Assembly (NCBI GenBank): GCA_036489565.1
Contig: DASXFN010000106.1
Span: 62,001 to 126,000, forward strand
DNA from: JAICKN01 sp036489565
GTDB taxonomy: Bacteria; Acidobacteriota; Terriglobia; Terriglobales; Acidobacteriaceae
DNA length: 64,000 bases
Direction of reading: 5' to 3'
Shown here: in pieces, positions 52,177-60,870 of the stretch
Layout of the letters: each line of letters starts with the position of its first letter
Position numbering within the stretch: position 1 is the first letter of the stretch
Made by a program: the position numbers and the translations under genes
The notes under the pieces: generated by a model
Told to the model about the DNA's origin: nothing
Database searches by the model: none
Seen by the model: only the letters and a program-made list of their open reading frames with translations

Positions 52177-52542
52177 ATGAAGAAAGCCATAGGCAAGTCC
52201 AAAAGCGGGAATATAAAGCGGGCGGCCGCGGGAAAGAAGCCACGGAAATCCAAGGACGTGACGGAACTGCGGCGGCAGATTGAAAACCTGGTAACGCGGA
52301 AAGCGGTAACCATGGTGGAGACCGCAATTGGAGAGGCGGACAAAGGGCACTTTGCCGCGATGAAGTATTTGTTCGAAATGATTGGCTTGTACCCGGGTCC
52401 AAGCGAAGCGGAACCGCAGGGGGAGGACTCGCTGGCGAGGACCCTTCTGCGGCGCTTGGGAATGCCGGAGGATGAGGCGCTACAGACTGCTGCGGTCAAT
52501 GGAGTGGAACCGGTATTGGCCGCGAGCGTTGCCGTAGAATGA
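52177..52542 (+). CDS. small basic helical protein (terminase-small-like position)
   Basis: 121 residues. A very basic N-terminus (MKKAIGKSKSGNIKRAAAGKKPRKSK) is followed by helices (VTELRRQIENLVTRKAVTMVETAIGEADKGHFAAMKYLFEMIGLYPG), similar to DUF5681-like phage proteins. It may be a terminase small subunit by location, but TerL is 6.4 kb away, so this is weak. An in-frame GTG at 52129 lies within the terminator and is rejected. Its stop overlaps the next start (ATGA). Confidence 0.6.
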   Translation: MKKAIGKSKSGNIKRAAAGKKPRKSKDVTELRRQIENLVTRKAVTMVETAIGEADKGHFAAMKYLFEMIGLYPGPSEAEPQGEDSLARTLLRRLGMPEDEALQTAAVNGVEPVLAASVAVE

Positions 52543-53099
52543 AAGTGGAAGATTTCGCGGGCGCATGTGAAACGATGCGACGCAGAAGTTGGGGAGCCTT
52601 CGGGAGCGGGCAAGATGCAGGCCGTCTTCGAAAGCGTTGGGATTCGCGAATGGACATGACGTGGGTGACCGGCCGGATCGCATTGGGTGGAGGCATTTGG
52701 TCGGCGGAAAACATGGCGGAGGTGGCGCGTGCGGGAGTAACGCACATCGTGGACATGCAACGCGAGTTTGACGACACGCCGTTGGCGATTCCACACGGAA
52801 TTGAAGTGTTGTGGAACCCGACCGACGATGATTTCCAGATAAAGCCTGCTGCATTGTTGCAGCGTGGAGTGGATTTCGCTCGCGCGGCGCTGGATGAGGC
52901 GGGAAGCAAGCTGTATGTGCATTGCGCCGCGGGCGTGCATCGGGCTCCGATGATGACGTTGGCCATCCTGTGTTCGACGGGATGGGCCATGGAGGATGCC
53001 CGGGAGCTGATACAAGGCAGGCGTCCGGTTGCGGACTTCGCGGATGTGTATGTGCAGAGCGTGGAGAGATTTCTGGAGGAAGTGGACGCGGCGAGATAG
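52539..53099 (+). CDS. dual-specificity protein phosphatase-like protein
   Basis: 186 residues. The DSP signature HCAAGVHRAP has Cys129 and Arg135, and DMQREFDDTPLAIPHGIEVLWNPTDDDFQ supplies the general-acid Asp region. The fold from about residue 40 (WVTGRIALGGGIWSAENMAEVARAGVTHIVDM) is complete. The ATG at 52539 is coupled to the preceding stop; an ATG at 52650 would remove 37 unconserved residues. In a prophage it could dephosphorylate host proteins; substrate unknown. Confidence 0.85.
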   Translation: MKVEDFAGACETMRRRSWGAFGSGQDAGRLRKRWDSRMDMTWVTGRIALGGGIWSAENMAEVARAGVTHIVDMQREFDDTPLAIPHGIEVLWNPTDDDFQIKPAALLQRGVDFARAALDEAGSKLYVHCAAGVHRAPMMTLAILCSTGWAMEDARELIQGRRPVADFADVYVQSVERFLEEVDAAR

Positions 53100-53140
53100 A
53101 GTGGGCAGCGGTGTACGGCTGAAAGATTAGTTGAGCGGGT

Positions 53141-53202
53141 AGGGGTCCTTCGACTGCGCGTTTGTTTTCGCTTTGCGAAACAACGCTTCGCTCAGGATGA
53201 CA
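53141..53202. repeat. family C repeat with central palindrome, copy C5
   Basis: Left end AGGGGTCCTTCGACTGCGC, right end ACGCTTCGCTCAGGATGACA. Between them TTGTTTTCGC and GCGAAACAA form an inverted repeat. Confidence 0.85.
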
Positions 53203-53232
53203 AGAATTGAATTTGAGATGAGTGGAGGAGTT

Positions 53233-55623
53233 ATGCGGAAAGTGTGCCGCCCTATTGGGCGGCTTTTTTATTTGCTACTCGGAACGGCGGTCCTGTTCGG
53301 CACGGTGGCGAAAGGGCAGACTTCCCCCAGCACGACAACTGTGCAGGACGTTGTTTACCGGGCGGACGGCACTCCGGCCCAGGGAACGCTGCTGATCTCC
53401 TGGCCGGCGTTTACGACGAGCGATGGAATTGCGATTGCCGCGGGAACGAGCAGCGTGACTTTGGGAATGGATGGAACGCTTTCGGTGGAGTTGGTGCCGA
53501 ACCTAAATGCGACTCCCTTCAACACTCCGTATTCCGTGGTTTATCAGTTGAACGATGGCACGGTGAAATCGGAAAATTGGCTTGTGCCGTCAACATCTCC
53601 CACAACGCTGGCGGTTGTGCGTGTGGCTTTGGGTACAGGTAACGCGGTGACCCAAGCAGTTACACAACAATATGTGAGTTCAGCTTTGGCCAACAAGGCG
53701 GATTTGGTCGCGGGATTCGTTCCCAAGAATCAATTAGCCCCTGGAAGCGCCGATGGCACGGTTTGTTTGCGGGGAAATTCGACGTGGGGCGCGTGCGGCG
53801 GAGACAGCAATGCTCAATCGATCCAAGGAGTCTCCGTTGATACGACGACGCCATCCAACAATCAAGTGCTTGCCTATGTTGCGACAGCTACGAAATATCA
53901 GCCTATAACTTTGAATCACTTTACAACTGACGTGCAAATGGATTCAGCATTGACTGTGAATGGGCAACTTGATGCGAGTTCGATTGCCTCGTCCGGCGGG
54001 TCGCCGTTCACGATGCAGGGAAATTTCGGGACGTTGACCGCGGCGTCAGCGGGAAAGTCTTTGCTGGGATTTGGTCCGAGTGGAATTTTACAACTGTCGC
54101 AAAATGGCGGTGCGTTGGTACAGGTGGCTACGCTTGATGGCAGCGGCAACCTCCCGGACAATTCCGATACGGCGACGCAACTGGCAACGGCTCCGACGCA
54201 GTGCAGTGGGAGCTTTGCGACGGGCATCAATGCAAATGGGAATGCGAACTGCAGCACTGCTGACGTGGTGCAACTGGCGGAGACGACGCAGCCGGCGGGA
54301 ATCGCGAACTATGGAGTTTTTTGGTTTGACTCGATATGCCATTGCCCCAAGGTGATCAGCAATGCGGGGCAGCCAGTGGAGCTTGGGTTGACGAACGTGT
54401 TTAATACGGACCCGAGCGGCGATCCGGGCGACACAGTTGAAGAGCGGAATGGGACAAGTCCGCAGGGGTTCAGGGTGTACCGAACTTACACGGATGATTC
54501 GAACTGGGAGCGGATGGGGCTGGGATGGGATTCGACCAACAGCTACTTTTTGTTGAAGAGTGAGAGTTCGGAGCCGGGCACGAACCAACATGGGATCGCG
54601 TTCTGGATTGGATCGGGTATTCGGTGGGCGATTGATACGGCGTCGGACCTGAAACCGTTCCAGGACAATTCGTTTCTGGTGGGCACGACTGCGCAACGGC
54701 CGAAGACGGTGTACGCGGGGACATCATTCGACATAACCGGCACGGGAGCCCTAACGTTTGAACCCTGCAATGATTCGACGACGGGAACGAGTTTGAATTT
54801 TCTGGCGAAGTGGAATGGGGCGAGTCCGGCATGCGCGGTGAAGGCGGGAACGAGCGATACGGACGGCGTGGCGGGAATTGTGAGCGGGGGGAGTGGAACG
54901 ACAGGCAGCGCGATTGTGACCTATGAAGGATATGCGCAATGCAGCTTTGATGGCACGACGACGAGTGGTGATTTTGTAGTGGCGTCGGTGACGAACGCGG
55001 GGGATTGCCATGATGGGGGGGCGGTGCGGCCCACGGGTGTGCAGGTGATTGGGAGATCGCTTACTACGAATACCGGAGGAACCGGAACGTATGCGGTGTT
55101 TGTGGACATGGAGGCTCCGGGAGTTGGGCCGAGTCTTGGACCGTGGTTTACGCAACCTTCGGCGACGGGGACGGTTCCGTTTTTGACCACCGCGAATGTG
55201 GCGAAGCTGTATGGAGTGGTTTACAGCGGAGCTACGCCGCTGACGACAACGCAGGTGGTGTATGACGCGCAGACCGCGGACAATACGGCGAACATTTATG
55301 ACATTGGGCTATACAACAGCGCGGGGAATCTGGTGGCGCATGTGGGGAGCCTGGCGGGGACAGCATTTGCGGCATCCACGGGGTGGAAGACGGTGAGTTG
55401 GGTAGCGCCTGCTACGGTGCGCCAGGGGAAATACTACCTGGCGATTACGACTAGCTGCACGGCATCGTGCGCGGCGTTGATTGGGAGTTCGACGGGAGTG
55501 GGATTTACGTTTGCTGGGGCGGTGCAGGAGAGTGTGACTGCGGGGGGGACATTGCCGGCGACGATTACGGTGCCTGGGGATTCTTATACGGCTACTACGA
55601 TTCCTACGTGGGCGGTGCAGTAG
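53233..55623 (+). CDS. large signal-peptide protein of the prophage (fibre/adhesin-like)
   Basis: 796 residues. Signal peptide (PIGRLFYLLLGTAVLFGTVAKGQ), a beta-rich domain about 30-140 (TTTVQDVVYRADGTPAQGTLLISWPAF), a Thr/Ser/Gly-rich middle with tail-fibre-like repeats (QLAPGSADGTVCLRGNSTWGACGG), and a C-terminal beta-sandwich-like part (KYYLAITTSCTASCAALIG). A secretion signal is unusual for a virion fibre; it may instead be a host surface protein carried by the element. GGAGGAGTT precedes the ATG at 53233. The family is known to me only from Acidobacteriota and has no function. Confidence 0.7.
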   Translation: MRKVCRPIGRLFYLLLGTAVLFGTVAKGQTSPSTTTVQDVVYRADGTPAQGTLLISWPAFTTSDGIAIAAGTSSVTLGMDGTLSVELVPNLNATPFNTPYSVVYQLNDGTVKSENWLVPSTSPTTLAVVRVALGTGNAVTQAVTQQYVSSALANKADLVAGFVPKNQLAPGSADGTVCLRGNSTWGACGGDSNAQSIQGVSVDTTTPSNNQVLAYVATATKYQPITLNHFTTDVQMDSALTVNGQLDASSIASSGGSPFTMQGNFGTLTAASAGKSLLGFGPSGILQLSQNGGALVQVATLDGSGNLPDNSDTATQLATAPTQCSGSFATGINANGNANCSTADVVQLAETTQPAGIANYGVFWFDSICHCPKVISNAGQPVELGLTNVFNTDPSGDPGDTVEERNGTSPQGFRVYRTYTDDSNWERMGLGWDSTNSYFLLKSESSEPGTNQHGIAFWIGSGIRWAIDTASDLKPFQDNSFLVGTTAQRPKTVYAGTSFDITGTGALTFEPCNDSTTGTSLNFLAKWNGASPACAVKAGTSDTDGVAGIVSGGSGTTGSAIVTYEGYAQCSFDGTTTSGDFVVASVTNAGDCHDGGAVRPTGVQVIGRSLTTNTGGTGTYAVFVDMEAPGVGPSLGPWFTQPSATGTVPFLTTANVAKLYGVVYSGATPLTTTQVVYDAQTADNTANIYDIGLYNSAGNLVAHVGSLAGTAFAASTGWKTVSWVAPATVRQGKYYLAITTSCTASCAALIGSSTGVGFTFAGAVQESVTAGGTLPATITVPGDSYTATTIPTWAVQ

Positions 55624-56177
55624 GTGGTCATTGGTCTTAGGTCGTTGGCCGTTGGCCGTTGGCGGAAAAGCAGATTCCTCACCGCTGAAGCGGTTCGGAA
55701 TGACAAGAAGATGGGGAGTAATTCGCGGCGCTGAAGCGCTGTGCTCCCAGAATCATAAAGCAATTTTTGGTGCCGGTCTGTTTATGCGGTTCTGTCTTTC
55801 GGATTCGAAAGATGGTGCCGCATTTTTTGCTGGAGAACCGGAAAGCGGGATGTTGTGTGCGGCTTCCCCTTGGGTGCCGAGATGGTGCAAGGCGCTCGTA
55901 AGGTCCCTCCGCCCTCGCTGGCGCTCGGGGTCGGGATGACATTTCTTGAGGGGGATGGGTGGCAGAGTAGGCGAGCGGCTTTCGCGATGTTTTCGCGGTG
56001 ATTGAAGAGGAACACAAGATCCCTCGACTTCGTGATGCGATTTTTCAAATCGCATCGCTTCGCTCGGGATGACAGTTCTGGGAAGGGATTGTGCTTTGTT
56101 GCGCGGTTCGCAGCTCTTGGATTGGAGAGCTGGGGACCGCGTTTTTATTTCACAGAAGCAATTCAAGGAGAGATCGG
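55624..56177. repeat. 554-bp gene-free stretch of stacked repeats
   Basis: No gene recognised. It begins with GT-rich units (GGTCGTTGGCCGTTGGCC) and contains an element with CCTCACCGCTGAAGCGGTTC, a family C variant at 55901-55941 (AGGTCCCTCCGCCC...GGTCGGGATGACA) and copy C7 at 56017-56074. The last 100 bp lead to the next gene. Confidence 0.7.
56017..56074. repeat. family C repeat with central palindrome, copy C7
   Basis: Left end AGATCCCTCGACTTCG, right end GCTTCGCTCGGGATGACAG. Between them GATGCGATTT and AAATCGCATC are a perfect 10-bp inverted repeat. Confidence 0.85.
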
Positions 56178-58655
56178 ATGCGGAAGATCGGGTTGCTGAC
56201 AATATTGATGATCGCAGCGGCGATCACGGCGTCGGCGACGACTTATTACGTGGATCCGGCGGGATCGAATGCGAATGACGGGTTGACGCCGCAGACTGCC
56301 TGGCGAACTTTGTTGAAGGTTGGGACTTCAACTTTCAATCCGGGCGACGTGATTCTGTTCAAGCGGGATGCGGTTTGGAATGAGTGGCTGACTCCGCCTT
56401 CTAGCGGGGCGGCGGGGAATTTGATCAAGTTTGACGCTTATGGAAATGGAAGGCCTCCGGAGTTCACCGGGTTTTATCAGACGAAGGTAAGTGATTGGAC
56501 GAACACTTCGGGAAACGTCTGGCAGATTACGTTGAGTGGAACGCTGGCGATTCCGCAGTTGAAATTTGTGCGGTTCGGAACAATCTGGGGGAATTCGCAG
56601 ACATCCCAGGGGGCGCTGGCGAATGATCGCGACTGGTTCTACGACGCGACGGGGCAGATTTTGTATGTGTGGTCGTCGGGTGGAAATCCGGTGACGTATT
56701 ACGGGGCGGTGAATCCGATTATTTTGAGCGGACAGAGCCTGATCAATTTGAACAATGTGAGTTATGTGGAGATCCAACACATCAAGCTGGATTGGTATGA
56801 CAGTTACGGGGTGCAGGTGCAGGGCGCGAGCGATCACATCTGGCTGGCAAACATGGTGGCAGACAGCCGGGTGCCGAATGGGGCGGTGCCGATTGGGTTT
56901 TATATTCATCCGGCCGCGGAGACCGACATTCACATTTTCAATACCGATTCGCACCGCAACTACATGGGGTATCGCTTTGATGGAAGTGCAACTGGCTATG
57001 AATTGACGAATTGCCGAGCGTATGCGAACCGCACGTATGGCTTGATGGACAACACGGCGGCGGTGACTTATTCACACTGTCATTTTTATGCGAACAATCT
57101 GGCGACGGGAATTTCGACGGACATTGTGGGAACGCCGGGGCCGATTGATGGTGGAGATAATGTGCCAGCGGACACGGCCCCGACGGTGCGGGGGTTCATG
57201 CAGTATCCGGCGCTGATTACGTTGACATTTGATGATCCGGGATTGACGGATGGGCCGCAGGAATATATTGCACCACTTCTGCCGATGTTTCAGGCGAAGG
57301 GCGTGCCGCTGAGCATTGCGACGGTAACGGGATATGACTTGTCGAACCAGTTGATTCCGACGTTCCAGTCATGGATTGATGCAGGGTTCGATGTGAATTG
57401 CCATTCGGTTTCGCACCAGTATTTTGTTTTTCCGAATGCGTTTACGGTGCAGTACACGGGGACGGCGGCCTCGAGCGTTTCGCTTTCGATTTCTGGGAAG
57501 CATTTGACGATTACTGCGCCGGGCGACCCGAGTGCGCAGGTGAGTTGGGACTTGACGGCACCGGCGCCGGGTGGGACTTCCACGGGGCTGGACACGTTGA
57601 GTGGAATTGTTGCCACGCTGAATCAGCGGGGCGTGTTTTCGGTGACGGAAGATCCGAACATGAAGACGGCGGTGAAGAGCGAAGACCTGGCGGACGTGCC
57701 GGCAATGGACATCAAAAGCGCGGCGTTGACATTGGAGCTCGACAAGACGCGGCTGATGACGGATGAGCTGGGATGGTCGAAGGCGTGGATGAACAAAAAT
57801 TTGACGGGACTGTTTGGACATCATTCGGTGACCTTGAACTGGAGTGCTCCGTCGTCAGGGCCGGTGCCGGATTCCTATAACGTTTACCGGTCGGGGACTT
57901 CGGGGAGTGGATATGTGCTGCTGGCGAACGGCGTGACTGCGACAACTTATACGGATTATGCGGTGAATCCGCAGCAGAGCTGGTATTACGTGACAACGTC
58001 GGTGTCAGATGGGCTGGAGTCTGGATTTTCCAATGAGGCGGCAGCGACAGTGCCGGGACATTGGGTGTACGTGTATCCGGGAAGTTATGAAGATGCTTCG
58101 ACGGAGGCGATTGCGGTGGCGGCGGGGTATGCGGGGGCGAGAGGGTCAGGGGTGATGCAGCCTTCGCCACAAGCGGACACGGTGCTGGGCACGGGGATTG
58201 ATGTGCAGAACATTTTGAGCCAGGGGTCGGTGCCGAATTTTCAAAACATTACGGATGTGCAATTCGCGAGCAAGTTGCGGGCACTGGTGTTTAAGTCGGC
58301 GGTGTGGGGGGTGCCGATTGGAATCTTCTGGCATGTGAATGAACTTTCACGGGACCAGGTTTCGCTGATGCTGGATGTGCTTAAGAGTTCGGGCGCGACG
58401 CTGATGACGAATACGCAGCTGGTGGATTATCTGGTGGGGCGTCAGTTAAATGCGGGGACTACCAATTATGTGGATGCGAGCAGTGGGATGACGGATTTTC
58501 GTCCGACGGCGGGGCCGGTCGAGGTGGACGAGGGCATGGCGATTGGGGATGAGTTCAAGTTTGATTTGATGGGGAATGATCAGAGCTTGTTTGGGACGGG
58601 TTGGGAGATTGGGGCTACGGCTTATGTGCCGGAGAGTTTGGGGAGGGTGAAGTAG
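56178..58655 (+). CDS. secreted beta-helix / NodB-like deacetylase / FnIII composite protein
   Basis: 825 residues. Signal peptide 1-20; a right-handed beta-helix about 22-330 (YYVDPAGSNANDGLTPQTAWRTL; NVSYVEIQHIKLDWYDSYGVQV). A NodB polysaccharide-deacetylase start follows with TFDD (D352, D353) and H409xxxH413 (NCHSVSHQYF). About 230 residues including an FnIII domain (about 549-625, VTLNWSAPSSG) then intervene before a NodB-like end (AIAVAAGYAGARGSG, about 643; VWGVPIGIFWHV). So the deacetylase seems split by an insertion. It probably acts on exopolysaccharide or peptidoglycan outside the cell. AAGGAGAGATCGG precedes the ATG at 56178; 29 upstream codons are rejected. Confidence 0.78.
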   Translation: MRKIGLLTILMIAAAITASATTYYVDPAGSNANDGLTPQTAWRTLLKVGTSTFNPGDVILFKRDAVWNEWLTPPSSGAAGNLIKFDAYGNGRPPEFTGFYQTKVSDWTNTSGNVWQITLSGTLAIPQLKFVRFGTIWGNSQTSQGALANDRDWFYDATGQILYVWSSGGNPVTYYGAVNPIILSGQSLINLNNVSYVEIQHIKLDWYDSYGVQVQGASDHIWLANMVADSRVPNGAVPIGFYIHPAAETDIHIFNTDSHRNYMGYRFDGSATGYELTNCRAYANRTYGLMDNTAAVTYSHCHFYANNLATGISTDIVGTPGPIDGGDNVPADTAPTVRGFMQYPALITLTFDDPGLTDGPQEYIAPLLPMFQAKGVPLSIATVTGYDLSNQLIPTFQSWIDAGFDVNCHSVSHQYFVFPNAFTVQYTGTAASSVSLSISGKHLTITAPGDPSAQVSWDLTAPAPGGTSTGLDTLSGIVATLNQRGVFSVTEDPNMKTAVKSEDLADVPAMDIKSAALTLELDKTRLMTDELGWSKAWMNKNLTGLFGHHSVTLNWSAPSSGPVPDSYNVYRSGTSGSGYVLLANGVTATTYTDYAVNPQQSWYYVTTSVSDGLESGFSNEAAATVPGHWVYVYPGSYEDASTEAIAVAAGYAGARGSGVMQPSPQADTVLGTGIDVQNILSQGSVPNFQNITDVQFASKLRALVFKSAVWGVPIGIFWHVNELSRDQVSLMLDVLKSSGATLMTNTQLVDYLVGRQLNAGTTNYVDASSGMTDFRPTAGPVEVDEGMAIGDEFKFDLMGNDQSLFGTGWEIGATAYVPESLGRVK

Positions 58656-58702
58656 GGCGGTGAAGAGAATTCTGTTGCGGGTTGATGGACGAGTTGAGCA
58701 GG

Positions 58703-58756
58703 TAGGGGTCCTTCGACTGCGCTCGAGCGAATGCTCGCGCTTCGCTCAGGATGACA
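58703..58756. repeat. family C repeat with central palindrome, copy C8
   Basis: Left end GTAGGGGTCCTTCGACTGCG, right end GCGCTTCGCTCAGGATGACA. The centre CGAGC-GAAT-GCTCG is a perfect inverted repeat. Confidence 0.85.
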
Positions 58757-58844
58757 GTGCGTCATTCAGGAAATTCGCCGCTTAGAAAACTAACACTTAG
58801 GAACATCGACCGGCGCGCCGGATGCGATGGATAAAGATAAAAAT

Positions 58845-58880
58845 CCCCGCCCTGTCGCAAAGAACGCGACAAGGACGGGG
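58845..58880. repeat. GC-rich hairpin element
   Basis: CCCCGCCCTGTCGC (58845-58858) pairs with GCGACAAGGACGGGG (58866-58880), nearly perfectly, around a seven-base loop. No T-run, so probably a repeat rather than a terminator. Confidence 0.65.
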
Positions 58881-58920
58881 CACCCGGCTGGAGAGTTGGG
58901 ACGGTGAGTGAGGAAACGCA

Positions 58921-58949
58921 AGGTCCCTCGACTTCGCTCGGGATGACAG
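58921..58949. repeat. family C repeat, minimal form, copy C9
   Basis: AGGTCCCTCGACTTCGCTCG followed by GGATGACAG; no central insert. Confidence 0.75.
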
Positions 58950-58972
58950 TTCATTTTTGAGGAAAATAACTT

Positions 58973-60688
58973 GTGATTGAGGATTTGGTTTTGCTGCGGC
59001 GGCTTGGATTGGTATTGGATTCGAAAGCGGCGGGCGAGGAGACGGTTCGGGATCTGCTGGTGCGGGGGTTGCTGAAGATCCGCAATAAGGATCGGAAGCT
59101 TGTCCTGTTCCGGCGGAATCGGGCGCAGGTGGAGTACTCGCGCAACTGCACGAAACGCAACATTGTGCTGAAGGCGCGGCAATTGGGAATGACGACGTAT
59201 GTGGCGGCACGGTTTTTTATTCAGACGATTACGCAGCCCGGGACGCTGACGGTGCAGGTAGCGCACACGCAGGAGTCCGCGGAGGCGATTTTTGCGATTG
59301 TGCGTCGCTTTTGGGAGAACCTGCCCGAAGGGATGCAGACGGGCGCGCTGGTACTGTCGCGCGCGAATGTCCGCCAGCTTGTCTTCCCCCGGCTCGATAG
59401 TGAATATCGGGTCGCGACGGCGGCGGATCCGAACGCGGGGCGCGGGATGACCATCCATAACTTGCATTGCTCGGAGGTCGCCCGATGGCCCCGCGGGGCG
59501 GAGGAGACGTTGGTGTCGCTGCGGGCGGCGGTGCCGAAGGATGGAGAGATTGTGCTGGAGTCCACTCCGAATGGGGCGGGCGGGATGTTTTATGACGAGT
59601 GGAACCGGGCGCAGGAGATGGGGTACGCGAAGCATTTTTTCCCCTGGTGGTATGAGGAGAGGTATCGGGTGGAAGGTCCTGAGCCACAGAGGGGAATGGA
59701 AAAATCTGAGAGTTGCGGAGAGTTTGAGAGTTGCACGGGCGGGGATGCCCGTGTCTCCATCGAAAATCAAAATCTCGCGGACAGGAGTATCCGCGCCACA
59801 TTTTCGGAAGAAGAGCGGAGCCTGATGGAGAGGTTTGGGTTGGATGCGGGGCAGATTGGGTGGAGGCGGGAGAATCGGGCTACGCTGCGAGGGATGGCGG
59901 CGCAGGAGTTTGCGGAGGACCCGGTTTCCTGCTTTCGGGCGTCGGGCGAGTGCGTGTTCGAGCTGGAGGCAATTGATAAAGCACTGGCGGCTGGTGGGGA
60001 GCCGGTCGAAGCCAAGAACAATGGAAGATTGCTGATTTGGTTTCCGGCGCAGGCGGGGCGGCAGTATTTGGTGGGAGTTGATCCGGCGGGCGGAGGGTCG
60101 GAGGGGGATTATTCCTGTGCACAGGTGATAGATCGGGCGAGTGGAATGCAGTGCGCGGAGTTGCATGGGCATTATCCGCCGCGGCAATTGGCGGTGGAAC
60201 TGATTGCGATTGCGGCGGTCTATAACAATGCGTTGCTGGTGGTCGAGCGGAACAATCATGGGCATGGGGTGCTGGCGCATTTGCGGGCGATGGGTTGCGG
60301 GAACGTTTATCGCGAGGGTGAGCAGGATGGGTGGTTGACGTCGGCGGTGAGCCGTCCGGCGATGATTGAGAATTTGGCGGCGATGCTCGCGACGGCACCG
60401 GGGTTATTCCAGAGTCCACGGCTGTTGAATGAGTGCAGGACATTTGTGCGGCATGTGGATGGGAGTTCGGCGGCGATGGCGGGGGCGCATGATGATTGCG
60501 TGATGGCGATGGCCGTGGGGCTGGCGGCAAGGCAGGCGGTTGTGGGGAGATTTTCGCGAGGAGCATTCGGGCTGGCGAGTTTTGCTCCGCAGAATTCAGT
60601 GGTGGCGGGAGATCGAATTCCACAGGATGGAAAGTTCGTGCGTCACATCGAAATTCCCAAATTGGGCATAGGATTCGACATTGGTTAA
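58973..60688 (+). CDS. terL: phage terminase large subunit with an internal translated repeat
   Basis: 571 residues. ATPase: Walker A-like LKARQLGMTT (about 65-74) and Walker B LHCSEVARW (about 163-171). Nuclease: D370 (VGVDPAGGG), E425 (VVERNNHG) and D507-D508 (AGAHDDCVMA). It packages phage DNA into proheads. Between the ATPase (FFPWWYEERYR) and the next conserved block (FSEEERSLMERFGLDAGQIGWRR), residues about 254-276 are encoded by a family B repeat, keeping the frame. All catalytic residues remain. Start GTG 58973; no strong ribosome site. Confidence 0.93.
   Translation: MIEDLVLLRRLGLVLDSKAAGEETVRDLLVRGLLKIRNKDRKLVLFRRNRAQVEYSRNCTKRNIVLKARQLGMTTYVAARFFIQTITQPGTLTVQVAHTQESAEAIFAIVRRFWENLPEGMQTGALVLSRANVRQLVFPRLDSEYRVATAADPNAGRGMTIHNLHCSEVARWPRGAEETLVSLRAAVPKDGEIVLESTPNGAGGMFYDEWNRAQEMGYAKHFFPWWYEERYRVEGPEPQRGMEKSESCGEFESCTGGDARVSIENQNLADRSIRATFSEEERSLMERFGLDAGQIGWRRENRATLRGMAAQEFAEDPVSCFRASGECVFELEAIDKALAAGGEPVEAKNNGRLLIWFPAQAGRQYLVGVDPAGGGSEGDYSCAQVIDRASGMQCAELHGHYPPRQLAVELIAIAAVYNNALLVVERNNHGHGVLAHLRAMGCGNVYREGEQDGWLTSAVSRPAMIENLAAMLATAPGLFQSPRLLNECRTFVRHVDGSSAAMAGAHDDCVMAMAVGLAARQAVVGRFSRGAFGLASFAPQNSVVAGDRIPQDGKFVRHIEIPKLGIGFDIG
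59734..59800. repeat. family B repeat inside terL, copy B3
   Basis: CACGGGCG-GGGAT-GCCCGTG (59734-59753), TCTCCATCGAAAA, then CGCGGACA (59776-59783), GGAG, TATCCGCG (59788-59795) and CCACA. It has the same parts and order as intergenic copy B4. Confidence 0.9.
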
Positions 60689-60693
60689 GCGTG

Positions 60694-60723
60694 CAGGGGT
60701 CCTTCGCTGCGCTCAGGATGACA
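60694..60723. repeat. family C repeat, minimal form, copy C10
   Basis: CAGGGGTCCTTCGCTGCGCT then CAGGATGACA, just after the terL stop. Confidence 0.8.
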
Positions 60724-60739
60724 ACGTAAAGGGAGGCGG

Positions 60740-60838
60740 TTGTACGGGCGGGACGCCCGCGCCTCCATCGAAAACTCCGGGCCTGGGCGGTGAGGAAGCA
60801 GTCAGGAAGAGACGCGGACAGTAGTGTCCGCGTCACAT
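60740..60838. repeat. complete family B repeat, copy B4
   Basis: CGGGCGGGACGCCCG (60745-60759), GCCTCCATCGAAAA, about 35 bp, then GACGCGGACA (60811-60820), GTAG, TGTCCGCGTC (60825-60834) and ACA. The second stem is a perfect 10 bp. Confidence 0.9.
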
Positions 60839-60870
60839 GGTTAGAGAAAGATTGGTTATAGAAAGATTGC

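Larger units (their letters stand above)
58656..58972. other. 317-bp gap holding three repeats before terL
   Basis: No gene. It contains family C copy C8 (58703-58756), a GC-rich hairpin (58845-58880) and family C copy C9 (58921-58949), then a short AT-rich leader to the GTG of terL. Confidence 0.7.

Noticed and set aside
58790..60280. A 496-residue open frame antisense to terL
   Set aside because: Pro/Arg/His-rich text with no domain; terL on the other strand has all catalytic motifs. It is caused by the skewed base composition.
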